From assembly GCA_964577975.1 (NCBI GenBank), contig CAZOBB010000178.1, positions 1 through 8,999 on the forward strand: a stretch of DNA of 8,999 bases, read 5' to 3'. Each line of letters starts with the position of its first letter. Position 1 is the stretch's first letter. The notes beneath the pieces are model-generated. The model saw only the letters and a list, made by a program, of their open reading frames with translations. It searched no databases and was not told the origin of the DNA. Both the position numbers and the translations under genes were made by a program. Positions 1 to 6,252 of the stretch are shown in pieces. This DNA is from JAOZMY01 sp964577975. GTDB lineage: Bacteria; Desulfobacterota; S145-22.

Positions 1-1
1 T

Positions 2-529
2 CCCACCGACACCGTTTACGGGATCGGGTGCGACCTGTTCAACAAAAACGCCATCGAAAAGGTCTACCAGATCAAGGGGAAGCAACGGAACAAGCCTCTG
101 AGTTTCATCTGTTCCGACCTGAGTGATATCAGCCAGTATGCTTATGTGCAGGATTACGCCTACAAGATCATGAAGCGACTCTTGCCGGGACCCTATACCT
201 TTGTCCTTCAGGCCACAAAGCTGGTTCCGAAGATCGTTCAGACCAGGCAGAGGACGGTGGGCATCCGGGTGCCGGACAACAAGATCTGTCTCGAGATCGT
301 GAAGACCCTCGGGCACCCCATCATCAACACCAGCATTACCCACAACGAGGATCAGCTCTTTGACGACCCGGAGCTGATCAAGGAGACCTACGGACACCAA
401 TTGGCCTATATCATTGACGGGGGGGTCATCGCGGCGGAGCATTCCTCCGTCATCGACCTGACGGGAGACGCCCCGGTGGTGCTGCGCAAGGGCAAGGGAG
501 ATATCTCCATGTTTGAAGAGGAGGAATGA
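2..529 (+). CDS. YciO/YrdC/Sua5-family protein (threonylcarbamoyl-AMP synthase-like), 3' part
   Basis: The reading frame is open from the left edge to the TGA at 527-529, so the true start lies outside the window and about 175 residues are visible. The fragment opens with PTDTVYGIGCD, the nucleotide-binding opening motif of the YrdC/Sua5 fold, followed by KGKQRNKPLS (fragment residues 25-34), GPYTFVL and TVGIRVPDN. Family members (TsaC/Sua5) make threonylcarbamoyl-AMP from threonine, bicarbonate and ATP for t6A tRNA modification in the cytoplasm; the YciO branch is a paralogue of less certain role. The middle and C-terminal wording (NKNAIEKV, IINTSI, SSVIDLTGDAPVVLRKGKGD) resembles E. coli YciO more than TsaC, and the SxN motif of TsaC is replaced by NTSI. 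The KxxxR-type basic motif is kept, so activity cannot be excluded. Its codons end in C far more often than those of the next genes. Family call firm; YciO versus TsaC function uncertain. Confidence 0.88.
   Translation, partial: PTDTVYGIGCDLFNKNAIEKVYQIKGKQRNKPLSFICSDLSDISQYAYVQDYAYKIMKRLLPGPYTFVLQATKLVPKIVQTRQRTVGIRVPDNKICLEIVKTLGHPIINTSITHNEDQLFDDPELIKETYGHQLAYIIDGGVIAAEHSSVIDLTGDAPVVLRKGKGDISMFEEEE
518..524 (+). promoter_or_regulatory. Ribosome binding site fixing the flavoredoxin start
   Basis: GAGGAGG lies inside the last codons of the upstream YciO-like gene, 9 nt before the ATG at 534. This favours ATG 534 over an in-frame TTG at 513, which would place the Shine-Dalgarno inside the coding region and add seven residues that match nothing in the family. 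Confidence 0.7.
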
Positions 530-533
530 GGAA

Positions 534-1109
534 ATGATAGGGAAAAGGGAAGTGAAACCCACGACCGATCTGATTCCGACACCGGTGGTCTTGGTGACGG
601 TCCAGGGTACACAGGGCCCGCCAAACATCATTACCCTCGCATGGGCGGGAGTGGTCAACTCGGATCCCCCCATGGTAGGGATTGGGATACGGCCGGATCG
701 CCATACGTACGGTCTCTTGATGGAGTCAAGAGAGTTTTGTGTGAACATTCCTCACGCGGGTATGGTTCGTGAGGTGGATGTGTGTGGTGTGGTTTCGGGG
801 AGGGACGCGAACAAATTCACGGTTACAGGGCTCACGGCTCAAGAAGCTGTCCGTGTAAAGCCTCCTTTGATTCGTGAATGCCCCATCAACCTGGAATGTC
901 GGGTCGTTCATACCCTTGAGTTGGGGAGCCATGTGCTTTTCCTAGGAGAGATTCTGACGGTTCATCGTGACGAGGCCATCCTCACGGAGAAGGGTAAGAT
1001 TTCAATGGAAAAGTTCAAGGCGCTTGCCTATTGTCCCGGCGTCCACGACTACCGTGCCGTTGGAGACAAGGTGGGATGGTATGGTTTTTCCAAGGGGAGG
1101 ATGTCGTGA
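534..1109 (+). CDS. Flavin reductase-like / flavoredoxin-type FMN-binding protein
   Basis: A 191-residue protein of the flavin reductase-like domain family (PF01613, split-barrel flavin fold). Visible family features are the opening strand TPVVLVTVQG (residues about 17-26), NIITLAWAGVVNSDPPMVGI, which is the FMN-contacting region, FCVNIP, and the C-terminal YCPGVHDYRAVGD followed by GWYGFSKG. Members such as Desulfovibrio gigas flavoredoxin bind FMN and carry electrons in anaerobes, while others reduce flavin for partner oxygenases. The full domain is present at the usual length with no signal peptide or membrane segment, so it should be cytoplasmic. The gene starts 4 nt after the upstream stop and its own stop overlaps the GTG of the amidohydrolase gene, so the three are probably cotranscribed. 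The electron donor and acceptor cannot be read from the sequence. Domain assignment strong; physiological role unknown. Confidence 0.9.
   Translation: MIGKREVKPTTDLIPTPVVLVTVQGTQGPPNIITLAWAGVVNSDPPMVGIGIRPDRHTYGLLMESREFCVNIPHAGMVREVDVCGVVSGRDANKFTVTGLTAQEAVRVKPPLIRECPINLECRVVHTLELGSHVLFLGEILTVHRDEAILTEKGKISMEKFKALAYCPGVHDYRAVGDKVGWYGFSKGRMS
1092..1100 (+). promoter_or_regulatory. Ribosome binding site fixing a GTG start for the amidohydrolase
   Basis: AAGGGGAGG near the end of the flavoredoxin gene sits 5 nt before GTG 1106. The next in-frame ATG (1121) is 20 nt away and has no site of its own. The GTG shares bases with the preceding TGA (GTGA, 1106-1109), a usual translational coupling arrangement. 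Confidence 0.7.
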
Positions 1110-1960
1110 CGTCTCCCTGGATGGTGGATATTCATACTCATCTTTTTCCGGATTGGATGGAGCGAGATCGATGGAAGTATGCAGAAAAAGACCGGGTATT
1201 CAAAGAGATCTATGGCAATGAAAAGGCCAGGATGGTGAGCAAGGATGAGATGATCCAAGCCATGGATAAGGAAGGAGTGGCCGTTTCGGTGGTGTTCGGA
1301 TTCCCGTGGGAAGATCAAGGGATCAATCGTGAGCACAACGACTATATTCTCGAAGCGGCGTCACACCATCCCGACCGGCTGGTTCCTTTCGCTTGTCTCA
1401 ACCCCTTGGCGCCCAACGCCGTAGATGAGGTTCTCCGATGCGTAGACCGGGGAGCCAAAGGGGTGGGAGAGATGGCGTTCTACGATCGCGCGATAGATGA
1501 TGAGGTGATGGAACACCTTCGTCCCTTGATGGAGATCTTGAAGGAGGCGGGCCTTCCTCTCTTGATCCATACCAACGAGCCGGTGGGTCATCGTTACCCA
1601 GGTAAGAGTATGAAAAATTTAACGGAAATTGAGCTTCTGGTGAGGAATTTCCCGGAAAACATCATTATCCTGGCCCATTGGGGCGGAGGGATCCTGTTTT
1701 TCGAATTGATGAAAGAGATCAAGGCCTTGTTTCAAAACGTCTACTATGATACGGCTGCTTCCCCCTTTCTTTATCAGCCGAAAATATTTAGCGTCGCAGG
1801 GGAATTGGTGGGGTTTGATAGGATTTTGCTGGGAACGGATTATCCTCTCATCCCTCCGACGCGTTATCTGAAACAGATTTCCGAAGTGATCAAGGACGAG
1901 GAGAAAGTCCACGCCATCTGTCGGGACAATGCAAGGCGGCTTCTTCGTCTGTCGAGTTAA
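1106..1960 (+). CDS. Metal-dependent amidohydrolase (amidohydrolase-2 family, TIM barrel)
   Basis: A 284-residue protein starting at GTG. The metal site of the amidohydrolase superfamily is complete: DIHTH gives H10 and H12, LLIHTNEP gives H155, ILAHWGGG gives H191 and LLGTDYP gives D245. The HxH...H...H...D order and the C-terminal NARRLL match the amidohydrolase-2 family (PF04909), which includes ACMSD-type decarboxylases and many uncharacterised hydrolases; there is no carboxylated lysine motif, and GVGEMAF fills the strand before the first central ligand. Substrate is not predictable: members decarboxylate or hydrolyse aromatic and cyclic compounds. No signal peptide, so cytoplasmic. It is coupled by a 4-nt overlap to the flavoredoxin gene, which suggests both act in one process, perhaps reductive or hydrolytic handling of a small molecule. 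An upstream in-frame ATG at 1031 lies deep in the flavoredoxin gene and would add non-family sequence. Fold and metal site firm; reaction unknown. Confidence 0.88.
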   Translation: MTSPWMVDIHTHLFPDWMERDRWKYAEKDRVFKEIYGNEKARMVSKDEMIQAMDKEGVAVSVVFGFPWEDQGINREHNDYILEAASHHPDRLVPFACLNPLAPNAVDEVLRCVDRGAKGVGEMAFYDRAIDDEVMEHLRPLMEILKEAGLPLLIHTNEPVGHRYPGKSMKNLTEIELLVRNFPENIIILAHWGGGILFFELMKEIKALFQNVYYDTAASPFLYQPKIFSVAGELVGFDRILLGTDYPLIPPTRYLKQISEVIKDEEKVHAICRDNARRLLRLSS

Positions 1961-2012
1961 TATTTTAGGAGGTGTGTCGAGGGTTTAATTTCATAAAAAA
2001 GGGAAGCGAACC

Positions 2013-2041
2013 TTGATTGTTCGGTATATCAAACTTATATT
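2013..2041 (+). promoter_or_regulatory. Sigma70-like promoter candidate for the trxB operon
   Basis: TTGATT (2013-2018) and TATATT (2036-2041) are separated by exactly 17 nt in the AT-rich 123-nt spacer before trxB. A transcript would start near 2048 and carry the strong AAAAGGAGG site at 2066-2074, 9 nt before the trxB ATG. It is the only spacer above 100 nt in the window, as expected at an operon head. I saw no clear operator palindrome here and no terminator hairpin behind the amidohydrolase gene, so read-through from upstream remains possible. Match is by eye only. Confidence 0.5.
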
Positions 2042-2083
2042 TAGTGAAGCGGAAAAACTAGGAAGAAAAGGAGGCATTCGAAG

Positions 2084-3016
2084 ATGGATTACGATATCGT
2101 GATCGTGGGGGGAGGACCAGGAGGATTGACGGCGGGGCTTTATGCCGCGCGTGGAGATATGAAGACCCTTTTGATGGAGAAGCTCATTCCGGGGGGGCAA
2201 GCGGCGACGACCTATTGGATTGACAACTATCCGGGTTTTGTGGATGGCGTGTCGGGTCCACAGCTTATGATGTCCATGAAGGATCAAGCGGCTCGTTTCG
2301 GGTTGGAGATTCAGACGGATGAGGTAAAGGACTTGGAGGTGTTGGAGGACGGCTTTGCCGTGGTCGGTCAGACGGGGCGATATACGGCTCATGCGGTTAT
2401 CATAGCCTCGGGGGCTACGGTGGCGCAGTTGGGAGTTCCGGGTGAGGAAAAACTGAGAGGCAAGGGGGTTTCCTATTGTGCCACGTGTGATGGGGCCTTT
2501 TTCAGGGATGAGGATTTGGTCGTCGTTGGCGGAGGGGATGCCGCCGTGGAAGAGGGGATGTTTCTGACCAAGTTTGCGAAAAAGGTATATCTTGTGCACC
2601 GGCGGGACCGCCTCCGGGCCGCTAAGGCTATTCAGGAAAAGGCCTTTAAGAATGAAAAAATGGAGTTTATCTGGGATTCGGTGGTTGAGGAAATCCTGGG
2701 AGAGCAGGCTGTGGAAGGGGTTCGATTGAAGAATCTCAAAACGGAAGAGACGCGAGAACTTCCATGCAAAGGCGTTTTTATTTACGTGGGGAACATTCCC
2801 AACAGCCAGTTCCTTAGAGGAAAGGTCGAGATGGATGACCGCGGCTATATCCTAACGAACGATAATATGGAAACTTCCATAAAGGGGGTCTTTGCTTGTG
2901 GGGATGTGCGGAAAAAGGCCCTACGCCAGGTTGTTACCGCCTGCGGTGAGGGAGCTACGGCGGCCTTTTCTGCTCAACAGTTTGTTGAAGAAAAGATGGG
3001 GATTGCTTATAAGTAG
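2084..3016 (+). CDS. trxB: Thioredoxin reductase (NADPH), TrxB
   Basis: A 310-residue flavoprotein of the usual bacterial low-molecular-weight TrxB length. The FAD-binding GGGPGG motif is at residues 9-14, the redox-active disulfide CATC at C132 and C135, the NADPH-domain GGGDAA follows, and the 2'-phosphate-binding HRRxxxR motif is intact (H172, R173, R174, R178), which points to NADPH rather than NADH or ferredoxin. The C-terminal FAD motif CGDV begins at C272. It reduces thioredoxin disulfide in the cytoplasm using NADPH via FAD. Start at ATG 2084 is supported by AAAAGGAGG 9 nt upstream. It is first in the probable operon; no thioredoxin gene is in view, so the partner must be elsewhere. 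The 69 nt after its stop contain only the ribosome binding site of the next gene. Very secure. Confidence 0.97.
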   Translation: MDYDIVIVGGGPGGLTAGLYAARGDMKTLLMEKLIPGGQAATTYWIDNYPGFVDGVSGPQLMMSMKDQAARFGLEIQTDEVKDLEVLEDGFAVVGQTGRYTAHAVIIASGATVAQLGVPGEEKLRGKGVSYCATCDGAFFRDEDLVVVGGGDAAVEEGMFLTKFAKKVYLVHRRDRLRAAKAIQEKAFKNEKMEFIWDSVVEEILGEQAVEGVRLKNLKTEETRELPCKGVFIYVGNIPNSQFLRGKVEMDDRGYILTNDNMETSIKGVFACGDVRKKALRQVVTACGEGATAAFSAQQFVEEKMGIAYK

Positions 3017-3085
3017 AGGAGAGATCGGGATTTTGGTGCGATGGGACGCCAAGACCCTCAACGTTCTTGAGAAGGAGTAAAGGAA

Positions 3086-3292
3086 ATGTGTTTGTCAACA
3101 TTGTATGAAGGTGAGATCGATCCTTCGAAGGTTATCATGGAGGATGCGGCTCACGTGAGCGTGAAAGATGGAAGGATTGTCGTCATGGATATTTTGGGTG
3201 AGGAGAAAGAACTCGAAGGATATGAGATCATGGATTTGGATTTCATGAAACATTACGCCGTGTTGAAGAAGAAAGGTGGGGTGAAGTCATGA
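3086..3292 (+). CDS. CooT-family nickel-binding protein
   Basis: A 68-residue protein starting MCLSTLYEG, with DAAHVSVKDGRIVVMDILGEEKE and ending in a run typical of the CooT family (PF10133), a small beta-rich protein formerly listed as a predicted RNA-binding domain. In Rhodospirillum rubrum and Carboxydothermus hydrogenoformans CooT is a homodimer that binds nickel through the conserved second residue, Cys2, which is present here; CooT serves maturation of nickel-dependent CO dehydrogenase. Length fits the family (about 66 residues). AAGGAG at 3072-3077 lies 8 nt before the ATG. The stop overlaps the next start (ATGA, 3289-3292). Unlike the classic case, no CO dehydrogenase or hydrogenase genes lie in the window, so the client enzyme is not shown and the symbol cooT is withheld. 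Family membership from motif and length; nickel binding inferred. Confidence 0.75.
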   Translation: MCLSTLYEGEIDPSKVIMEDAAHVSVKDGRIVVMDILGEEKELEGYEIMDLDFMKHYAVLKKKGGVKS

Positions 3293-3498
3293 ATGAGAAA
3301 GTGGAGAAATTGAAGCATTTGTTGCCCCATTTGCTGGAGCACAACCTGGAGCACGTGCGGGAGCATAAAAAATGGGTCGAGTTGTGTGAAGAAGCGGGAT
3401 TGACGGAGATTGCGGAGGATCTGAAAGAAGTGGTTTCACTTTTCGAAGCTTGCACACCCTATTTTGAGCGAGCCGTCAAGAAGATCGAAACGCTGTAA
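3289..3498 (+). CDS. Small histidine-ladder helical protein, putative metal binder
   Basis: A 69-residue protein, almost certainly two amphipathic helices (about 4-35 and 39-68) joined at AGLTE. In the first helix histidines fall at residues 10, 14, 18, 22 and 26, exactly four apart, so they would line one face of an alpha helix. Tryptophan follows at 29, and cysteines are at 33 and 55. There is no signal peptide or membrane segment. The ATG overlaps the stop of the CooT-like gene (ATGA), so the two are translationally coupled and probably made in equal amounts. Evenly spaced histidines on a helix next to a nickel-binding protein suggest nickel or other divalent metal binding, storage or delivery; this is inference. 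I do not recognise a named characterised family. The methionine aminopeptidase gene begins 22 nt downstream. Confidence 0.8.
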   Translation: MNEKVEKLKHLLPHLLEHNLEHVREHKKWVELCEEAGLTEIAEDLKEVVSLFEACTPYFERAVKKIETL

Positions 3499-3520
3499 GC
3501 AAACTCCTCGAGTGGCAGAG

Positions 3521-4267
3521 ATGATTGTCATTAAATCAGATGAAGAGATTGCCCGGATGCGGAAGCCCAACCGCGTGGTGGCGGAATTGCTTGATTATCT
3601 CGAGGGGTTGGTGCGACCGGGGATCACTACCCGAGAGCTCGATAGCAGGGCGGAAGAATTCATCGTGAAACGGGGCGGCAAACCGGCCTTTAAAGGGTAT
3701 CATGGTTTTCCCGCGACGATTTGCGCTTCCATAAACGAAGAGGTTGTTCATGGCATTCCCGGAACGAGACGTCTGAAGGAGGGGGACATCATTGGTATCG
3801 ATCTTGGTGTCGTCATGGATGGTTTCTATGGAGATGCCGCACGGACCTTTGGGGTAGGGAAGATCGATGCGGACGCCAAGCGACTTATGACGGTGACGGA
3901 GGCCTCCCTCTATAAGGGAATCGCGCAGGCCGTGGTTGGGAATCGCTTGTACGATATTTCCCATGCCGTCCAGCGTCACGTAGAGGAGGCGGGATTTTCG
4001 GTCGTGAGGGATTTCGTGGGGCATGGGATAGGAAGGCAGTTACACGAAGATCCTCAAGTGCCCAATTATGGTCCCCCCCATAAGGGGCCTAGGCTCGAGA
4101 GGGGCATGGCGCTAGCCATAGAACCAATGGTGAATGAAGGGACGTGGCAAGTTAAAGTGCTGGAGGATGGGTGGACGGTCGTCACGGCGGATGGGCGACG
4201 ATCCGCCCACTTTGAGCACACCGTCGTCATTACCGATGATGGTCCGGAAATTTTGACGAAACTTTGA
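3521..4267 (+). CDS. map: Methionine aminopeptidase, type I
   Basis: A 248-residue cytosolic enzyme that removes the initiator methionine from nascent proteins. The five dimetal ligands are all present and spaced as in E. coli MAP: D94 (GIDLG), D105 (GDAARTF), H168 (GHGIG), E201 (AIEPM) and E232 (AHFEHT), plus the substrate-side H77 (VVHGIPG). No zinc-finger extension, so it is the short type Ia form. The start MIVIKSDEEIARMRK is the usual family opening. No good Shine-Dalgarno precedes ATG 3521; an in-frame GTG at 3512 would add three residues and is equally poor, and a TTG at 3464 inside the upstream gene is unlikely. Weak initiation and a 22-nt spacer suggest dependence on translation of the gene before. 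The ptsI gene follows after 7 nt. Function very secure. Confidence 0.96.
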   Translation: MIVIKSDEEIARMRKPNRVVAELLDYLEGLVRPGITTRELDSRAEEFIVKRGGKPAFKGYHGFPATICASINEEVVHGIPGTRRLKEGDIIGIDLGVVMDGFYGDAARTFGVGKIDADAKRLMTVTEASLYKGIAQAVVGNRLYDISHAVQRHVEEAGFSVVRDFVGHGIGRQLHEDPQVPNYGPPHKGPRLERGMALAIEPMVNEGTWQVKVLEDGWTVVTADGRRSAHFEHTVVITDDGPEILTKL

Positions 4268-4274
4268 GGTTGGA

Positions 4275-6095
4275 ATGGCACCTTATCGTTTGAAAAAAGA
4301 GGAAAGAAAGGTCAGTGTCTCCGAAAACATGTATCGGGGACTTCCCGTCGCAGAGGGCATTGCCATCGGGAAGGCCGATATTTATATCAGCGAACTGGCG
4401 GAAATCATTCCTTACCGTCTCAAGGACGATGAGGTTGAGCAAGAGGTTGTCCGGTATCGCGAGGCGTTGGGTGAAGTGCGACGCCAATTGGAGGAAAGCG
4501 AAAATCGTATCCGGAGGGATATCGGTGAAGAGGAGGCGGAGATCATCAAGAGCCACCTGATGATTATCGATGATCCCTTTTTTCAAGAGGACGTACCTAG
4601 GTTGGTGAATGAAGAAAAACTCAATGCGGAGTTCATCCTCCTCCGAGGGATTCGCGCTTTCATGGAGAAATTCAAGACTATAGAGGACGACTATCTCAGG
4701 GAGCGGGGCAAGGATATCGAGGACATTGGCAAACGCGTCATCCACCGTCTTCTACAGTTGGATACGCGGAAGGTTCTATTCAACAAGCGCGGGATCGTGT
4801 TTGCCCATGAACTGACCCCGTCGGATACCATTCATTTCGATCCGAAAAAGATAAAAGCGATGGTGACGGAGGTAGGTGGTGAGACGTCTCACGCCGCGAT
4901 CCTGGCCAGGTCCATGGGAGTTCCCACCGTGGTTGGGGTGGAAAACATTTTGCGGAAGGTGAAAACCAATGACCGGGTGATCGTGGATGGAAATCTCGGA
5001 CTTGTTTTTATCAATCCGAAACCTTCTGTCGTCAAAGAGTATAAAAAGATTCAGGAAGATTACGCGGCATATCGCAAAGAGTTGGAAAAGATATCGAAAC
5101 TCCCTTCCGTGACGCGGGACAATGTGGCTTTTCGTCTCTTTTCGAATATCGTGAAGGCACCCGATGTAGGGGTTGCCCTCAAATATGGTGCCGAGGGAGT
5201 AGGGCTTTTTCGGACGGAGCTTCCCTTTTTGCTCAGCGAACGTTTGTTGACGGAGGAGGAACAGTTCAACATTTATCGGACGGTGGCGGAAACCTTGAAG
5301 GGGAAGGAGGCGACGATCCGAACCCTCGATCTCGGGGGGGACAAATTTCTTCCCTTTCAGAAAATCAAAAGGGAAGTTAATCCTTTTCTGGGATGGCGTT
5401 CCATCCGGATCTCGCTCGAAGAGGTGGATGTTTTTAAAGTTCAGTTGCGGGCACTTCTTCGCGCCAGCGCCTATGGCAAGATTCGCGTGCTTTATCCGAT
5501 GATTTCGAGTTTGGAGGAGCTTCGGGCAGTCAACGAGATTTTCGGTGAGGTGAAGCATGAGTTGATGTTGCGAGGGATTCCCTATGATGAAGAGATCAAG
5601 ACAGGCGTGATGATTGAGGTGCCCTCTGCGGCAGTGTTGGCGGATAAGCTTATCAAAGAGACCGATTTCTTCAGTATCGGGACAAACGATTTGGTACAAT
5701 ATACGTTAGCGGTGGATCGTGACAACGAGAAGGTCGCGGCGTTTTACCGCCCCTACAACCCGGCAATTTTGTGGTTGATCAAACGGGTGGCCGATATCAG
5801 TAACGAGGCGGGAAAACCGTGTTCCGTGTGTGGTGAGATTGCCGGTGACCCCATATATGCCGTTTTGCTGCTGGGATGTGGAATCCGCGACTTGAGCATG
5901 AAATCCCTCTCTATTCCCGAGGTTAAGCGAGTATTGCGTTCCGTTACCTTGAAAGAGGCCGAGGATCTCGTCGAAGAGGCATTGACGCTTGGTACGCCGG
6001 ATGAAGTCAATAACCTGATGGAAAAGAACTTTTTGTCGGTGAAGGACGCAAGGAGCGGTTATGAGTATACCATCTTCCGATCGTCGAAAACTTGA
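4275..6095 (+). CDS. ptsI: Phosphoenolpyruvate-protein phosphotransferase (PTS enzyme I)
   Basis: A 606-residue enzyme I that takes phosphate from phosphoenolpyruvate and passes it to HPr. The N-terminal phosphohistidine domain holds GGETSHAAILAR with active-site H206; the C-terminal barrel holds GLFRTE (R313), RTLDLGGDK (R349), MIEVPSA, GTNDLVQYTLAVDRDN (D472) and CGEIAGDP with catalytic C519. These lie 17 residues beyond their E. coli PtsI counterparts (H189, R296, R332, D455, C502), reflecting an N-terminal lead of about 18 residues rich in Lys and Glu before MYRGLPVAEGIAIG. GAGG at 4266-4269, 5 nt before ATG 4275, supports the long start; ATG 4329 has no site. There is no GAF domain, so it is not PtsP. 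No HPr or enzyme II gene is in view; in organisms with few sugar permeases such an enzyme I often serves a regulatory phosphorelay. The 3' end overlaps the next gene by 35 nt. Confidence 0.96.
   Translation: MAPYRLKKEERKVSVSENMYRGLPVAEGIAIGKADIYISELAEIIPYRLKDDEVEQEVVRYREALGEVRRQLEESENRIRRDIGEEEAEIIKSHLMIIDDPFFQEDVPRLVNEEKLNAEFILLRGIRAFMEKFKTIEDDYLRERGKDIEDIGKRVIHRLLQLDTRKVLFNKRGIVFAHELTPSDTIHFDPKKIKAMVTEVGGETSHAAILARSMGVPTVVGVENILRKVKTNDRVIVDGNLGLVFINPKPSVVKEYKKIQEDYAAYRKELEKISKLPSVTRDNVAFRLFSNIVKAPDVGVALKYGAEGVGLFRTELPFLLSERLLTEEEQFNIYRTVAETLKGKEATIRTLDLGGDKFLPFQKIKREVNPFLGWRSIRISLEEVDVFKVQLRALLRASAYGKIRVLYPMISSLEELRAVNEIFGEVKHELMLRGIPYDEEIKTGVMIEVPSAAVLADKLIKETDFFSIGTNDLVQYTLAVDRDNEKVAAFYRPYNPAILWLIKRVADISNEAGKPCSVCGEIAGDPIYAVLLLGCGIRDLSMKSLSIPEVKRVLRSVTLKEAEDLVEEALTLGTPDEVNNLMEKNFLSVKDARSGYEYTIFRSSKT
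6050..6055 (+). promoter_or_regulatory. Ribosome binding site inside ptsI for the small coiled-coil gene
   Basis: AAGGAG within the end of ptsI lies 5 nt before ATG 6061. It supports a real translation start there despite the 35-nt overlap with the ptsI reading frame. Confidence 0.65.
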
Positions 6096-6252
6096 GGAAG
6101 AACTGAAGGAAAAAGAGAGGCTTTTGCAAGATTTGGAGGCGAGCCTTCCGGCCCATTCCGTACGCCCCCATCAGATTCAGCGGATAGAAGAGCTTGAGGA
6201 GGAAATTCAGGAATTGAAAGCCCGTTTGAAAAGCTCGGGCGAAAATTCCTGA
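6061..6252 (+). CDS. Small coiled-coil protein with PAHSVRPHQ motif, unknown function
   Basis: A 63-residue, highly charged protein. Two heptad-like helices (about residues 8-27 and 38-57, rich in Glu, Lys and Leu) flank a central non-helical motif, SLPAHSVRPHQ (28-38), containing two histidines, two prolines and an arginine. The helices could fold back as an antiparallel hairpin or form a dimer. There is no signal peptide, membrane segment or cysteine. It begins inside ptsI with its own good ribosome binding site and is the last gene of the operon. The polar central motif looks like the conserved part; I have an impression of similar short proteins in anaerobes and archaea but cannot confirm it here. 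Function is not predictable; the overlap with ptsI makes coordinate expression likely. Real gene: likely, since site, codon quality and length all agree. Confidence 0.7.
   Translation: MSIPSSDRRKLEEELKEKERLLQDLEASLPAHSVRPHQIQRIEELEEEIQELKARLKSSGENS

Noticed and set aside
1991..2599. A 202-codon minus-strand open frame covering the trxB promoter region and trxB start
   Set aside because: It overlaps the conserved FAD domain of trxB on the opposite strand, has no recognisable motif and no upstream ribosome binding site that I can see.
3017..3085. Possible short leader peptide of about 15 codons between trxB and the CooT-like gene (TTG 3033 to TAA 3080)
   Set aside because: It is the tail of a frame running through trxB, uses a TTG start, and shows no attenuator hairpins; the simplest reading is a spacer with the ribosome binding site at 3072-3077.
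4776..5699. A 307-codon minus-strand open frame inside ptsI
   Set aside because: It lies fully within the conserved ptsI coding region and its translation shows no domain; it is an antisense shadow.
6220..6240. GCCCG/CGGGC inverted repeat as a terminator
   Set aside because: The loop is 11 nt and no T-run follows within 20 nt; the overlapping stem at 6234-6258 fits better, though still weakly.
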